Positions 1-10,396 of a DNA stretch of 64,000 nucleotides are shown piece by piece; the first letter of the stretch is position 1; every line of letters starts with the position of its first letter. The DNA comes from Rhodococcus ruber (GTDB taxonomy: Bacteria > Actinomycetota > Actinomycetes > Mycobacteriales > Mycobacteriaceae), in assembly GCF_027270735.1 (NCBI RefSeq), contig NZ_JAPWIJ010000010.1:1-64000 (forward strand). The letters run 5' to 3'. The notes below the pieces were generated by a model that worked only from the letters and a program-made list of their open reading frames with translations, made no database searches and had not been told where the DNA came from. A program made the translations under genes and the position numbers.

Positions 1-49
1 GGAAACGAGTCACACCTTCCACCTCGACGAACAACTCCAGTATCACTGA
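1..49 (+). CDS. Possible 3' end of a gene entering from the left
   Basis: Frame 2 is open from the window edge to a TGA at 47-49 and encodes the last 15 residues of a possible protein (ETSHTFHLDEQLQYH). The piece is too short to assign to a family and its reality cannot be judged without the sequence to the left. It would converge with the FAD oxidoreductase that ends at 105. Confidence 0.25.
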   Translation, partial: ETSHTFHLDEQLQYH

Positions 50-104
50 GCGGAACTTCGTAGCAGAGTACGAGTTTCCGTGCACCTGCGGCGCAGCCGC
101 TCCC

Positions 105-1526
105 TCAGCTGTCGAAGCCCAGACCCAGCGCGTCCATGCCCTTGAGCCACAGGCCGCGTTTTCCGCCGTTGCGGTCCGCTCGGGCGAATGCCGCGCGGGT
201 GATGTTGATCCCGATCGATTTGAGGGGCTCGGGTGGAAACGGCAGCGGCATGCTGCGCACCATCTTCAGTCGCGTTCGTTCGGTGTCCTTGCCGTCGAGT
301 AGGTCGAGGGCGGTGCGGGCTCCGAAGTGGGACGCGCCGACTCCGAGTCCGGTGAACCCGGCCACCGTCGCCACCCGTCCGTTCATGCCGAGATCCCAGA
401 ACGCACTGAACCGCGAGCACGTATCGATCGATCCGCCCCAGGCATGGGTGGCGCGAATTCCTTCGAGGCTCGGGAACATCTGCAGCAGGTGTTCGGCGAG
501 CAATGCGAACTCTTCGGGATATTGGGTTCGTCGCGGGTCGGTGTCGCTACCGTAGAAGTAGTGCGCATCCCACCCGCCGAACAGGATGCGATCGTCCGCT
601 GTCAACCGGAAGTAGTGGAATCGGTTGCCGGAGTCGGCCAATCCTTCACGGCCGGACCACCCGATGTCGGTGAGCTGCGACGGACTCAGCGGCTCGGTCA
701 TGATGACGTAATCCCACACGGGCACGATCCAGTGGCGGAGCTTGCGCCGCAACGACTTCGATGCCGAGGTGGCCAGCAGAACCTTGCCCGCCTCGATGGT
801 TCCGTAGCCTGTTGTCACCCGGATACCGTTGCCGGACTTGTCGATCGACAGCGCCTTGGTGTTCTCGTGAATGTGTACGCCGAGCGACTCGGCCGCGTCG
901 GCCAGGCCCCAGGCCAGTTTGGCAGGGTCGATCATCGCCACGTCGGGATCGAACAGTGCGCCGCGCGCCATCGGTGAGGTGATCCTGGATTTCACGGCAG
1001 CGGCGTCGAGGTATTCCATCGGTTGCGACAGGCGGGCACCCTCGTCGCCGAGCTCGCGCAGGTCGTCCACCTGCCAGTCGAAATTGGCGATGTCGAGCTC
1101 GCCGGTGCGTTCGATGTCGGCGTCGATTCCGTACTTCTCCGCAGTCGCGCAGATCGCGTCCAGCGTCTCCGTGCCCATCCGCAGCAACTCGGGTAGTTCG
1201 TCGGCATACCGGTCGAGCCCGTTGCCCAGGCCATGCGTCAGGCTGGCCGCGCAGAAGCCGCCGTTGCGACCGGTTGCCCCTTCCGCGATGCGATCGCCTT
1301 CGAGCAACACGATCGATCTGTCGGGATTCTCTTCGGCGGCGTGCACCGCCGCCCACAGGCCGGTGAATCCGCCGCCGACGATCACCAGATCAGCTGCCGC
1401 CGAGCCGGTGTGCCGACTACGCGGAGCTGGCCGTTCGGGACGGTCGAGCCAATAGGACTCCGGCGTGGCACCCGCCACCATGGCTACACCGCGTTCGGTG
1501 GGTTCGGTTGCCCATGATGCGCTCAT
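105..1526 (-). CDS. FAD-dependent amine oxidoreductase (DAO/PuuB-like)
   Basis: A 473-residue flavoprotein of the D-amino-acid-oxidase fold. The N-terminal Rossmann motif VIVGGGFTGLWAA (about residue 37 onward) binds FAD, and the GRNGG segment about 45 residues later is typical of gamma-glutamylputrescine oxidase (PuuB) and related amine oxidases; a second FAD contact is expected in the C-terminal VAGFTGLGVG stretch. It probably oxidises an amine or gamma-glutamyl amine to an aldehyde. The open frame continues upstream to 1793, but I place the start at the ATG at 1524-1526 because it overlaps the stop of the aldehyde dehydrogenase (ATGA), giving translational coupling and a normal family length. 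The neighbouring aldehyde dehydrogenase, aminotransferase and Lrp regulator support a role in polyamine or amine catabolism. The exact substrate is inferred. Confidence 0.85.
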   Translation of the reverse strand: MSASWATEPTERGVAMVAGATPESYWLDRPERPAPRSRHTGSAAADLVIVGGGFTGLWAAVHAAEENPDRSIVLLEGDRIAEGATGRNGGFCAASLTHGLGNGLDRYADELPELLRMGTETLDAICATAEKYGIDADIERTGELDIANFDWQVDDLRELGDEGARLSQPMEYLDAAAVKSRITSPMARGALFDPDVAMIDPAKLAWGLADAAESLGVHIHENTKALSIDKSGNGIRVTTGYGTIEAGKVLLATSASKSLRRKLRHWIVPVWDYVIMTEPLSPSQLTDIGWSGREGLADSGNRFHYFRLTADDRILFGGWDAHYFYGSDTDPRRTQYPEEFALLAEHLLQMFPSLEGIRATHAWGGSIDTCSRFSAFWDLGMNGRVATVAGFTGLGVGASHFGARTALDLLDGKDTERTRLKMVRSMPLPFPPEPLKSIGINITRAAFARADRNGGKRGLWLKGMDALGLGFDS

Positions 1527-3028
1527 CGGGCGTCCTCCTGCGCTTCGGGATCGGCCGACGCGAACACCGTTCGATGCCAAGCCTTTCGAGCCACACCGGT
1601 GATGTCGGTCATGACGTGTTTGACGGTGAGGTACTCGTCGAGCGAGTAGCTCGACATGTCCTTGCCGAAGCCCGAAGCCCCGAATCCTCCGTGTGGCATC
1701 TCGCTGATGATCGGAATGTGATCGTTGATCCATACACAGCCGGCGGCGATCTCGCGCGTCGCTCGTCCTGCGCGGTACACGTCTCGGGTCCACGCGGAGG
1801 CGGCGAGTCCGAACGCAGTGTCGTTCGCGCGCCGGATCGCATCGTCGTCGCCGTGATGCTTCGACACCGTGAGCACCGGGCCGAACACCTCGTCGCGATA
1901 GATTTCGTCCTGCTCGCCCACATCGGCGATCAATGTCGGCGGGTAGAACGCACCTCTGCCCTCAGGAACGCGGCCACCGGTGACGATCCTGGCTCCGGTG
2001 TCGCGAGCCCGATTCACCATGGCCGCAACACGATCGCGATGAGCGATCGAGATCAACGAACCCATGTCGGTCGCCGGATCGGTCGGGTCTCCCATCACGA
2101 CGCGACCCATCAACTCGGCCACTCCGGCAACGAAGTCGTCGTAGAGGGATTCTGCGACGATGGCGCGGGTGGCCGCCGTGCAGTCCTGGCCACCGTTGAT
2201 CAGGGATCCGGCAACGGCACCGTGAATGGCGGCATCGAGATCCGCGTCGTCGAAGACCACCAGCGGGGCCTTGCCGCCGAGCTCTAGCTGCACCCGGGTG
2301 CCGTGGACGGCGGCCTGCGCCATGACTCTCCTGCCGACGGGGGTCGAGCCGGTGAAGGTCATCAGATCCAGGCCATCGTGCGAGGACAGCGCGACCCCGG
2401 CGTCTTCTCCGGTCCCGGTCACGACGTTGAACACGCCGTCGGGAACTCCTGCCTCTGTGGCCAAGCGCGCCAGCCGCAGCGTGGTCAGCGGAGTCAGTTC
2501 GCTTGGCTTGAGCACGATGGCGCACCCTGCGGCCAGTGCCGGAATTGCCTTCCACACCGCCATCTGCAACGGATAGTTCCACGGGGTGATCGACCCGACG
2601 ACTCCGACGGCATCGCGCCGAATCGACGAGGTGTGCTCACCCGAGTACTCGGCGGTGGCCTTGCCGTCGAGGTGCCGCGCGGCTCCGGCGAAGAACTCGA
2701 TGTTGTCGACGCTGCCCGGCACGTCGAATTCCTGTGCCAGTCGCACGGCTTTGCCGGTCTGCGCCACTTCCTCGGCTGCGAAGTTCTCGGCATCGGCGGC
2801 AACCAGCCGAGCCAACTCCGTCAGGACCGCGCTGCGCTGCGCGGGCGTTGCGCCGGACCATTCCGGAAATGCCGACCGGGCATGTGCGAGTGCCGAATCG
2901 ACGTCCTCTGTCGTCGCCAGCCCGACCTCGGCCACGACCGCCCCCGTCGCGGGATCGTCGACGGCATATCGCTGACCACTACCGTCCACCGCGCGTCCGT
3001 CGATCCAACAACCAGGAATGTTCGCCAT
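1523..3028 (-). CDS. Gamma-aminobutyraldehyde dehydrogenase-like aldehyde dehydrogenase
   Basis: A 501-residue NAD(P)-dependent aldehyde dehydrogenase. Family landmarks are present: the TPWNYPLQM cofactor segment, KPSE, the FTGSTPVGR nucleotide loop, the general-base Glu in LELGGKAP and the catalytic Cys in GGQDCTA. The C-terminal stretch INDHIPIISEMPHGG is characteristic of the PatD/YdcW type, which converts 4-aminobutanal to GABA in putrescine breakdown. It is first in a two-gene unit, overlapping the FAD oxidoreductase by four bases, so aldehyde made by one enzyme would be oxidised by the other. It is divergent from the Lrp-type regulator, with 142 bp between start codons. The family assignment is strong; the precise aldehyde is inferred. 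Confidence 0.9.
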   Translation of the reverse strand: MANIPGCWIDGRAVDGSGQRYAVDDPATGAVVAEVGLATTEDVDSALAHARSAFPEWSGATPAQRSAVLTELARLVAADAENFAAEEVAQTGKAVRLAQEFDVPGSVDNIEFFAGAARHLDGKATAEYSGEHTSSIRRDAVGVVGSITPWNYPLQMAVWKAIPALAAGCAIVLKPSELTPLTTLRLARLATEAGVPDGVFNVVTGTGEDAGVALSSHDGLDLMTFTGSTPVGRRVMAQAAVHGTRVQLELGGKAPLVVFDDADLDAAIHGAVAGSLINGGQDCTAATRAIVAESLYDDFVAGVAELMGRVVMGDPTDPATDMGSLISIAHRDRVAAMVNRARDTGARIVTGGRVPEGRGAFYPPTLIADVGEQDEIYRDEVFGPVLTVSKHHGDDDAIRRANDTAFGLAASAWTRDVYRAGRATREIAAGCVWINDHIPIISEMPHGGFGASGFGKDMSSYSLDEYLTVKHVMTDITGVARKAWHRTVFASADPEAQEDAR

Positions 3029-3051
3029 CCCTGCACAGTACCGTCGAAGCT

Positions 3052-3115
3052 ACTGATTCTCTCCGTTTCGCGCCTTGCGACAACTGATTCTGTCGTTCGG
3101 ATGCACAATTGATAC
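3052..3115. promoter_or_regulatory. Candidate Lrp operator in divergent promoter region
   Basis: The region between the aldehyde dehydrogenase and Lrp genes has the 9-mer ACTGATTCT at 3052-3060 and again at 3083-3091, exactly 31 bp apart (about three helical turns), with a related ATTGATAC at 3108-3115. Phased repeats are what an oligomeric Lrp/AsnC protein would bind. This is inference from spacing and context. Confidence 0.4.
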
Positions 3116-3170
3116 GCATTTCATCGTCGAAGGGTTGTGTTCACCACCGCGACAATGACAAGATCGACGC

Positions 3171-3635
3171 ATGCCCGAGCAGCCACCCATCGCACTCGAC
3201 GACGTCTCCAAGGCGATCATCGAACAACTCCAGGAGGACGGGCGACGCTCGTACGCAGCGATCGGCAAAGCCGTCGGCCTCTCGGAAGCCGCTGTCCGCC
3301 AACGCGTTCAACGTCTGACGGACTCCGGCGTCATGCAGATCGTCGCGGTGACCGATCCGGTACAGGTCGGTTTCAAGCGGCAGGCCATGATCGGCATCAA
3401 GTGCACCGGAGACAGTTATGCGCTGTCCGAGGAGCTGTCGGCGATCGACGCGATCGACTACGTCGTCCTGACCGCAGGGTCGTTCGACGTCGTCGTCGAA
3501 GTGGTGTGCGAGGACGACGAACAGCTTCTGCAGATTCTCAACAAGCAGATCCGCAGCCTGGACGGCGTCACCAGTACCGAAACCCTGGTCTATCTCAAAC
3601 TCGTCAAGCAGCAATACAATTGGGGAACACGATGA
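3171..3635 (+). CDS. Lrp/AsnC family transcriptional regulator
   Basis: A 154-residue regulator with an N-terminal winged helix-turn-helix (about residues 8-58, with SYAAIGKAVGLSEAAVRQRVQRL as helices 2-3) and a C-terminal RAM/AsnC ligand-binding domain (about 70-145). Length is typical. It probably senses an amine or amino acid and controls the adjacent catabolic genes on both sides. Its TGA at 3633-3635 overlaps the ATG of the aminotransferase at 3632 (ATGA), so the two are translationally coupled, and it is divergent from the aldehyde dehydrogenase. The ligand is unknown. Confidence 0.9.
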   Translation: MPEQPPIALDDVSKAIIEQLQEDGRRSYAAIGKAVGLSEAAVRQRVQRLTDSGVMQIVAVTDPVQVGFKRQAMIGIKCTGDSYALSEELSAIDAIDYVVLTAGSFDVVVEVVCEDDEQLLQILNKQIRSLDGVTSTETLVYLKLVKQQYNWGTR

Positions 3636-4999
3636 CACGAACGACAGCCGAGCTCGACGCCTCCGCCGCCAAGCACCTGTGGGGCCACTTCACCCGCCAC
3701 GGTGCCGGGGTCACACCCCCGATCATCACCCGCGGTGAAGGTTCGACCATCTGGGACTCGAACGGCAAGAGTTACATCGACGGACTGTCGGGCCTGTTCG
3801 TGGTGCAGGTGGGGCACGGCCGCGAGGAACTGGCCGAGGCGGCAGCCAAGCAGGCCAAGGAATTGGCCTTCTTCCCGTTGTGGTCGTACGTCACCGAACC
3901 GGCCATCGAACTTGCCGAGCGTCTCGCCGGGTACGCCCCCGGCGACCTGAACCGGGTCTTCTTCACCACCGGCGGAGGCGAGGCCGTCGAAAGCGCATGG
4001 AAGCTGGCCAAGCAATACTTCAAGAAGGTCGGCAAGCCCGGTAAGCACAAGGTGATCTCGCGGGCCATCGCCTATCATGGCACCCCACAGGGCGCGCTCG
4101 CGATCACCGGAATCCCCGCGCTCAAAGAGCCTTTCGAGCCGTTGACGCCGGGCGCGTTCCGAGTCCCCAACACCAACATCTATCGCGCTCCCGCTCCCCT
4201 GGACACCGATCCGAAGGCGTTCGGAATCTGGGCTGCCGATCGCATCGCCGAGGCCATCGAGTTCGAGGGCCCCGACTCGGTGGCCGCGGTGTTCCTCGAG
4301 CCGGTCCAGAACGCCGGCGGTTGCTTCCCGCCCCCGCCCGGATACTTCGAGCGGGTCCGCGAGATCTGCGACCGCTACGACGTCCTCTTGGTCTCGGACG
4401 AGGTGATCTGTGCGTTCGGCCGGATCGGATCCATGTTCGCGTGCAACGACTTCGGCTACGTCCCGGACATCATCACCTGCGCCAAGGGACTGACCTCGGG
4501 CTACTCCCCGATCGGCGCAATGATCGCCTCCGACAGACTGTTCGAGCCGTTCGACGACGGCACGTCCAGCTTCGCGCACGGGTACACCTTCGGCGGCCAC
4601 CCCGTCTCCGCCGCAGTGGCCATGGCCAATCTCGACATCTTCGAGCGCGAGGGAATCAACGCCCACGTCGCAGACAACGCACCTGCGTTTCGCTCGACGC
4701 TCGAGAAACTGCACGATCTGCCGATCGTCGGAGACGTGCGCGGCGAAGGGTTCTTCTACGGCATCGAACTGGTCAAGGACAAAGACACGAAGGAAACGTT
4801 CAGCGATGCCGAAGCAGAACGAATCCTCCGCGGGTTCCTGTCCACGGCTCTGTTCGACGCAGGGCTGTACTGCCGCGCCGACGATCGCGGCGATCCGGTG
4901 GTACAGCTGGCTCCGCCACTCATCTGTGGTCAGAAGGAGTTCGACGAGATGGAACAGATTCTGCGCAGTGTATTGACCGAGGCGGGGAACCTGATCTGA
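3632..4999 (+). CDS. Class III aminotransferase (polyamine/omega-amino acid type)
   Basis: A 455-residue PLP-dependent aminotransferase of subgroup III, related to putrescine:pyruvate and beta-alanine:pyruvate transaminases. Visible landmarks are FFTTGGGEAVESAWKLAK for phosphate binding, AYHGTPQGAL, the EPVQNAGG segment, the Asp of LLVSDEVICAFGR that contacts the PLP pyridine nitrogen, and the Schiff-base Lys in ITCAKGLTSGY. The ATG at 3632 overlaps the Lrp stop. An open frame runs far upstream of this ATG but overlaps the lrp gene in another frame, so the coupled start is preferred. It probably transfers the amino group from a diamine or omega-amino acid, feeding aldehyde to the divergent dehydrogenase. 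It converges with deoA, with only 25 bp between stops. Confidence 0.9.
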   Translation: MTRTTAELDASAAKHLWGHFTRHGAGVTPPIITRGEGSTIWDSNGKSYIDGLSGLFVVQVGHGREELAEAAAKQAKELAFFPLWSYVTEPAIELAERLAGYAPGDLNRVFFTTGGGEAVESAWKLAKQYFKKVGKPGKHKVISRAIAYHGTPQGALAITGIPALKEPFEPLTPGAFRVPNTNIYRAPAPLDTDPKAFGIWAADRIAEAIEFEGPDSVAAVFLEPVQNAGGCFPPPPGYFERVREICDRYDVLLVSDEVICAFGRIGSMFACNDFGYVPDIITCAKGLTSGYSPIGAMIASDRLFEPFDDGTSSFAHGYTFGGHPVSAAVAMANLDIFEREGINAHVADNAPAFRSTLEKLHDLPIVGDVRGEGFFYGIELVKDKDTKETFSDAEAERILRGFLSTALFDAGLYCRADDRGDPVVQLAPPLICGQKEFDEMEQILRSVLTEAGNLI

Positions 5000-5024
5000 C
5001 CGAGACTGCTACTGGCCGAGCTCG

Positions 5025-6308
5025 TTACCGACCGATGCGGTCGATGACGAGGGGGCTCGGCTCGACAGCCGTGGCACCGATTTCCCAGCTGCCGTCGAGT
5101 GCCTGCTGCGCGTACTCGAAACGCTCGGGAGTGTCGGTGTACAGGGTTGCGAGCCGATCCCCGGCTCGCACCCGATCCCCCGGCTTGGCGTGCAGCCGCA
5201 CCCCTGCTGCGCTCTGCACCGGCTCACCCTGACGTTCTCGGCCTGCCCCCAGCCGCCACGCTGCGAGTCCGACGCCCATCGCGTCCAGTCCGGTCACGAC
5301 GCCGTCCTGCGTCGCGGTGAATTCCTGGCTCTCCCGGGCGACGGGCAGCGCGGCGTCGGGATCCCCGCCCTGCGCAGCGATCATCGCCTTCCACCGGTCC
5401 ATGGCGGACCCGTCGGCGAGCTTGTCGGCCGGATCGATGCCCTCGATCCCGGCCGCACCGAGCATGGTGCGTGCCAGCGTGATCGTCAGCTCCACGATGT
5501 CGGAGGGGCCGCCTCCGGCAAGTACCTCGACCGACTCCTGCACTTCGAGTGCATTGCCTGCGGTGAGCCCGAGCGGGGTGTCCATCGCCGTCAGGACCGC
5601 CAGAGTGCGCACACCCGCATCGGTTCCGAGCTCGACCATTGCGGTCGCGAGTTCGCGCGCATCGTCGACGTTCTTCATGAACGCGCCGGCGCCGACCTTC
5701 ACGTCCAATACGAGTGCGCCGGTGCCCTCGGCGATCTTCTTGCTCATGATCGAGCTGGCGATCAGCGGAATCGACTCGACGGTTCCGGTCACGTCGCGCA
5801 AGGCGTAGAGCTTCTTGTCGGCAGGAGCCAGATCGGCACCGGCGGCGCAGACGACCGCACCCACCAACGGATCGGCCAGGACGCGATGCATCTCCTCACC
5901 GCTGAGGTCGGCTCGCCAACCGGGGATGGACTCGAGCTTGTCGAGCGTTCCGCCGGTGTGTCCAAGGCCGCGCCCCGACAGTTGCGGCACCGCTGCCCCG
6001 CACGCAGCGACGAGGGGAGCCAACGGCAGCGTGATCTTGTCTCCGACACCGCCGGTCGAGTGCTTGTCGACGGTGGGCAGCGGCAGTGCCGAGAAATCCA
6101 TGCGAGTGCCCGAGGCGATCATCGCGCCGGTCCACGTACTCAGCTCCCGACGGGACAATCCGCGCAACAGAATTGCCATCGCCAGTGCCGACATCTGTTC
6201 CGGCGCGACGGTTCCGCGAGTGAACTCGGCAATCACCCACTCGATCTGCTCGTCGTCGAGAACGCGACCGTCGCGCTTGGCGCTGATGATCGATACGGCG
6301 TCAGGCAT
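5025..6308 (-). CDS. deoA: Thymidine phosphorylase
   Basis: A 427-residue pyrimidine-nucleoside phosphorylase that cleaves thymidine or deoxyuridine with phosphate to base plus deoxyribose-1-phosphate. The glycosyltransferase family 3 layout is clear: helical N-terminal domain, the signature DKHSTGGVGDK (about residues 81-91), the Ser/Lys-rich SSIMSKKIAEG phosphate and base site, DVKVGAGAFMK, and a C-terminal alpha/beta domain (about 340-427). Its start lies inside the 3' end of cytidine deaminase (8-bp overlap, 6301-6308), so the two pyrimidine salvage enzymes are made together: Cdd deaminates cytidine or deoxycytidine and DeoA handles the deoxyuridine product. Confidence 0.95.
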   Translation of the reverse strand: MPDAVSIISAKRDGRVLDDEQIEWVIAEFTRGTVAPEQMSALAMAILLRGLSRRELSTWTGAMIASGTRMDFSALPLPTVDKHSTGGVGDKITLPLAPLVAACGAAVPQLSGRGLGHTGGTLDKLESIPGWRADLSGEEMHRVLADPLVGAVVCAAGADLAPADKKLYALRDVTGTVESIPLIASSIMSKKIAEGTGALVLDVKVGAGAFMKNVDDARELATAMVELGTDAGVRTLAVLTAMDTPLGLTAGNALEVQESVEVLAGGGPSDIVELTITLARTMLGAAGIEGIDPADKLADGSAMDRWKAMIAAQGGDPDAALPVARESQEFTATQDGVVTGLDAMGVGLAAWRLGAGRERQGEPVQSAAGVRLHAKPGDRVRAGDRLATLYTDTPERFEYAQQALDGSWEIGATAVEPSPLVIDRIGR

Positions 6309-6714
6309 GGTTGTTCACGCGTCCTTCGTCGAGGTTGTCGGGTCCGAATGCATCCGGAAGCAACTCTGCCAGTCGACGCGGTCCCGAGGTGGTGTCGACG
6401 AGCAGATCCGGGCCGCCGAACTCGAACAGCAACTGTCGGCATCGCCCGCACGGCATCAGGATCTCACGCCGAGAATCGCAGCAGGAGAACGCCACGAGTC
6501 TGCCGCCGCCGCTCGAGTGCAGGTTCGAGACCAACCCGCATTCGGCGCAGAGCCCCAAACCGTATGAGACATTTTCCACATTGCACCCGGTGACTATTCG
6601 ATTGTCGTCCACCAGAGCGGCCGCACCGACCGGAAAGTTCGAGTACGGGGCGTAGGCATGTCGCATTGCCTCATGAGCATTGTCGCGCAACGTATTCCAG
6701 TCGATTTCGTCCAT
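6301..6714 (-). CDS. cdd: Cytidine deaminase
   Basis: A homotetrameric-type zinc deaminase of 137 residues that converts cytidine and deoxycytidine to uridine and deoxyuridine. Zinc and catalytic residues are visible as the CAEC segment (ligand Cys and proton-shuttle Glu) and the PCGRCRQ segment (two further Cys ligands); the N-terminal YSNFPVGAA strand is also typical. The frame extends to a GTG at 6732, but the ATG at 6712-6714 gives the usual family N-terminus and has GGATGG upstream. It is first in an operon with deoA and is divergent from sdhC; the 265-bp spacer contains a candidate IdeR site. Confidence 0.93.
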   Translation of the reverse strand: MDEIDWNTLRDNAHEAMRHAYAPYSNFPVGAAALVDDNRIVTGCNVENVSYGLGLCAECGLVSNLHSSGGGRLVAFSCCDSRREILMPCGRCRQLLFEFGGPDLLVDTTSGPRRLAELLPDAFGPDNLDEGRVNNHA

Positions 6715-6777
6715 GGCTACCCATCCAATCACGCCGTCTGAATTGATGCAGAGATCTGCCCGGATCTTCGATTGTGA

Positions 6778-6796
6778 ATTGGGAAGGCAAACCTAA
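6778..6796. promoter_or_regulatory. Candidate IdeR/DtxR iron box upstream of sdhCDAB
   Basis: The 19-mer ATTGGGAAGGCAAACCTAA matches the IdeR/DtxR consensus TTAGGTTAGGCTAACCTAA at 14 of 19 positions, and its right half (GGCAAACCTAA) at 10 of 11. It lies between cdd and sdhC, about 185 bp upstream of sdhC. Iron control of this Fe-S and haem enzyme is plausible. Binding is inferred from sequence only. Confidence 0.45.
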
Positions 6797-6979
6797 CACC
6801 GAATTTCGGCACCGTACGAACCTCGAGTCGAATTAGTTCCGTGTTTCGAATGGGTTTACAGTTTCGAGTAAGCGGCTAGTACAACCAGCACTAGGGCCGA
6901 ATCGCGACAAATCGAGCCAGGACAAGACCGGCCACCGGGCTCGAAGCGTCCACCAACGACGTTGGAGGCATTGCACTCG

Positions 6980-7390
6980 ATGAGTAGCACGACGGAAGTC
7001 GCTCCGGTCAAGGAGCGCAAGCGGTCTCTGTACCGCGGGGACCCGGGCATGTGGTCCTGGGTTCTGCACCGCATCACTGGCGTGTTGACGTTCTTCTTCT
7101 TGTTCGTCCACGTCCTCGACACGGCGATGGTTCGGGTCAACCCCGAAACGTACGACGCCATCATCGAGACCTACAAGACCCCGCTCGTCGGCCTGATGGA
7201 ACTCGGCCTCGTTGCCGCAGTGCTGTATCACGCACTGAACGGCATTCGGGTGATGCTGGTCGACTTCTGGTCCAAGGGACCGCAGTACCAGAAGCCGATG
7301 CTGTGGGTCATCGCAGTCGTCTGGCTCGTCGTCATGATCCCCGGCGCGGGACGAATCTTCTACAACATGTTCACGGCGGGTGGTCACTGA
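6980..7390 (+). CDS. sdhC: Succinate dehydrogenase cytochrome b subunit
   Basis: A 136-residue membrane anchor of succinate:menaquinone oxidoreductase (complex II) with three transmembrane segments (about 26-48, 71-92, 105-127). The HRITGV motif at the start of helix 1 and the His of YHALNGIR in helix 2 are typical quinone-site and haem-ligand regions. A TTG at 6962 could extend the frame, but the ATG at 6980 is preceded by GGAGG at 6964-6968 and gives the expected N-terminus. It is the first gene of sdhCDAB; its stop overlaps the sdhD start by one base (TGATG). Confidence 0.93.
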   Translation: MSSTTEVAPVKERKRSLYRGDPGMWSWVLHRITGVLTFFFLFVHVLDTAMVRVNPETYDAIIETYKTPLVGLMELGLVAAVLYHALNGIRVMLVDFWSKGPQYQKPMLWVIAVVWLVVMIPGAGRIFYNMFTAGGH

Positions 7391-7842
7391 TGTCGACGCA
7401 CGGTCCCGAGGCAAAGGTCCTCGGCACGAACTACGACCGTCCGGCCAGCTTGGCCAACCCGCGTTCACCGCGTAGGCAGAGCAAGGGCAACTTCGAGCTC
7501 TACGCGTGGCTGTTCATGCGCTTCTCGGGTCTGGCACTCGTCGTGCTCGTGCTGGGACACATGTTCATCATGCTGATGCTCGACGACGGCGTGCACCGCA
7601 TCAACTTCGCCTTCGTCGCCGGTCGTTGGGCCAGCCCGTTCTGGCAGTTCTGGGATCTGACGATGCTGTGGCTCGCTCAGCTCCACGGCGGCAACGGCCT
7701 GCGCACGATCATCGCGGACTACTCCCGCAAGGATTCGACGCGATTCTGGCTGACCACGCTGCTGGTGCTGTCGATGATCCTGATCATGGGCGTCGGCACC
7801 TACGTCATCTTCACGTTCGATCCCAACATCTCGGCGAGCTAA
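7390..7842 (+). CDS. sdhD: Succinate dehydrogenase membrane anchor subunit
   Basis: A 150-residue second membrane anchor of complex II. A positively charged N-terminal tail is followed by three hydrophobic segments (about 41-62, 80-100, 118-142), including LVLGHMFIMLM with a candidate haem-ligand His. The start overlaps the sdhC stop (TGATG), so the two anchors are coupled. A longer open frame begins inside sdhC but would duplicate its coding sequence in another frame. Sixteen bases separate it from sdhA. Confidence 0.92.
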   Translation: MSTHGPEAKVLGTNYDRPASLANPRSPRRQSKGNFELYAWLFMRFSGLALVVLVLGHMFIMLMLDDGVHRINFAFVAGRWASPFWQFWDLTMLWLAQLHGGNGLRTIIADYSRKDSTRFWLTTLLVLSMILIMGVGTYVIFTFDPNISAS

Positions 7843-7858
7843 GGACACTGACGCTTAC

Positions 7859-9610
<1,752 letters not shown>

Positions 9611-9611
9611 C

Positions 9612-10391
9612 ATGAGCGCACCCACCCTGGACAAGAAGTCCGAGTCCGAGCTGCCACCCGTGCCCGAAGGCGCGGTGATGGTGAACCTCAAGATCGCGCG
9701 CTTCAATCCCGAAAGCGGAGACGGACAGCGATGGGACACCTTCCAGGTGCCCACCCTGGAGACCGACCGCTTGCTCAACCTGTTGCTGTACGTCAAGGGC
9801 TACCTGGACGGCACGCTGACGTTCCGGCGTTCGTGCGCACACGGAGTGTGCGGCAGCGATGCGATGCGCATCAACGGCGTCAACCGTCTCGCCTGCAAGG
9901 TGCTGATGCGCGACATGCTCCCCAAGGACTCGTCGAAGACGCTCAACATCACCATCGAGCCCATCAAGGGCTTGCCGGTGGAGAAGGACCTCATCGTCGA
10001 CATGGAGCCCTTCTTCGACGCGTTCCGCGCCGTGAAGCCGTTCCTGATGACGACGGGCAACGAGCCGACTCGTGAGCGGATCCAGTCCGCCGCGGACCGC
10101 GCCCGGTTCGACGACACCACCAAGTGCATTCTGTGCGCGTGCTGCACCACCTCGTGCCCGGTGTTCTGGAGCGACGGCAGCTACTTCGGCCCCGCTGCGA
10201 TCGTCAATGCACACCGGTTCATCTTCGACAGCCGTGACGAGGGTGCAACCGAACGTCTGGACATCCTCAACGACGTCGAAGGTGTGTGGCGGTGCCGCAC
10301 CACCTTCAACTGCACCGACGCATGCCCCCGCGGTATCCAGGTGACCAAGGCAATCCAGGAAGTCAAGCGCGCGTTGCTCTTCGCCCGCTGA
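9612..10391 (+). CDS. sdhB: Succinate dehydrogenase iron-sulfur subunit
   Basis: A 259-residue electron-transfer subunit. The [2Fe-2S] ligands are in CAHGVCGSDAM and LACKV (Cys75, Cys80, Asp83, Cys95); an Asp at the third position is also found in E. coli SdhB, so this is not a defect. The cluster-binding segment CILCACCTTSCP and a final CRTTFNCTDACPRG supply the [4Fe-4S] and [3Fe-4S] ligands. It is the last gene of sdhCDAB; a strong double hairpin follows its stop. Confidence 0.96.
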   Translation: MSAPTLDKKSESELPPVPEGAVMVNLKIARFNPESGDGQRWDTFQVPTLETDRLLNLLLYVKGYLDGTLTFRRSCAHGVCGSDAMRINGVNRLACKVLMRDMLPKDSSKTLNITIEPIKGLPVEKDLIVDMEPFFDAFRAVKPFLMTTGNEPTRERIQSAADRARFDDTTKCILCACCTTSCPVFWSDGSYFGPAAIVNAHRFIFDSRDEGATERLDILNDVEGVWRCRTTFNCTDACPRGIQVTKAIQEVKRALLFAR

Positions 10392-10396
10392 TCGTC

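Noticed and set aside
9612..10391. SdhB defect because the [2Fe-2S] motif has CGSD instead of CGSC
   Set aside because: Asp at this position is also found in functional E. coli SdhB, so it is normal.
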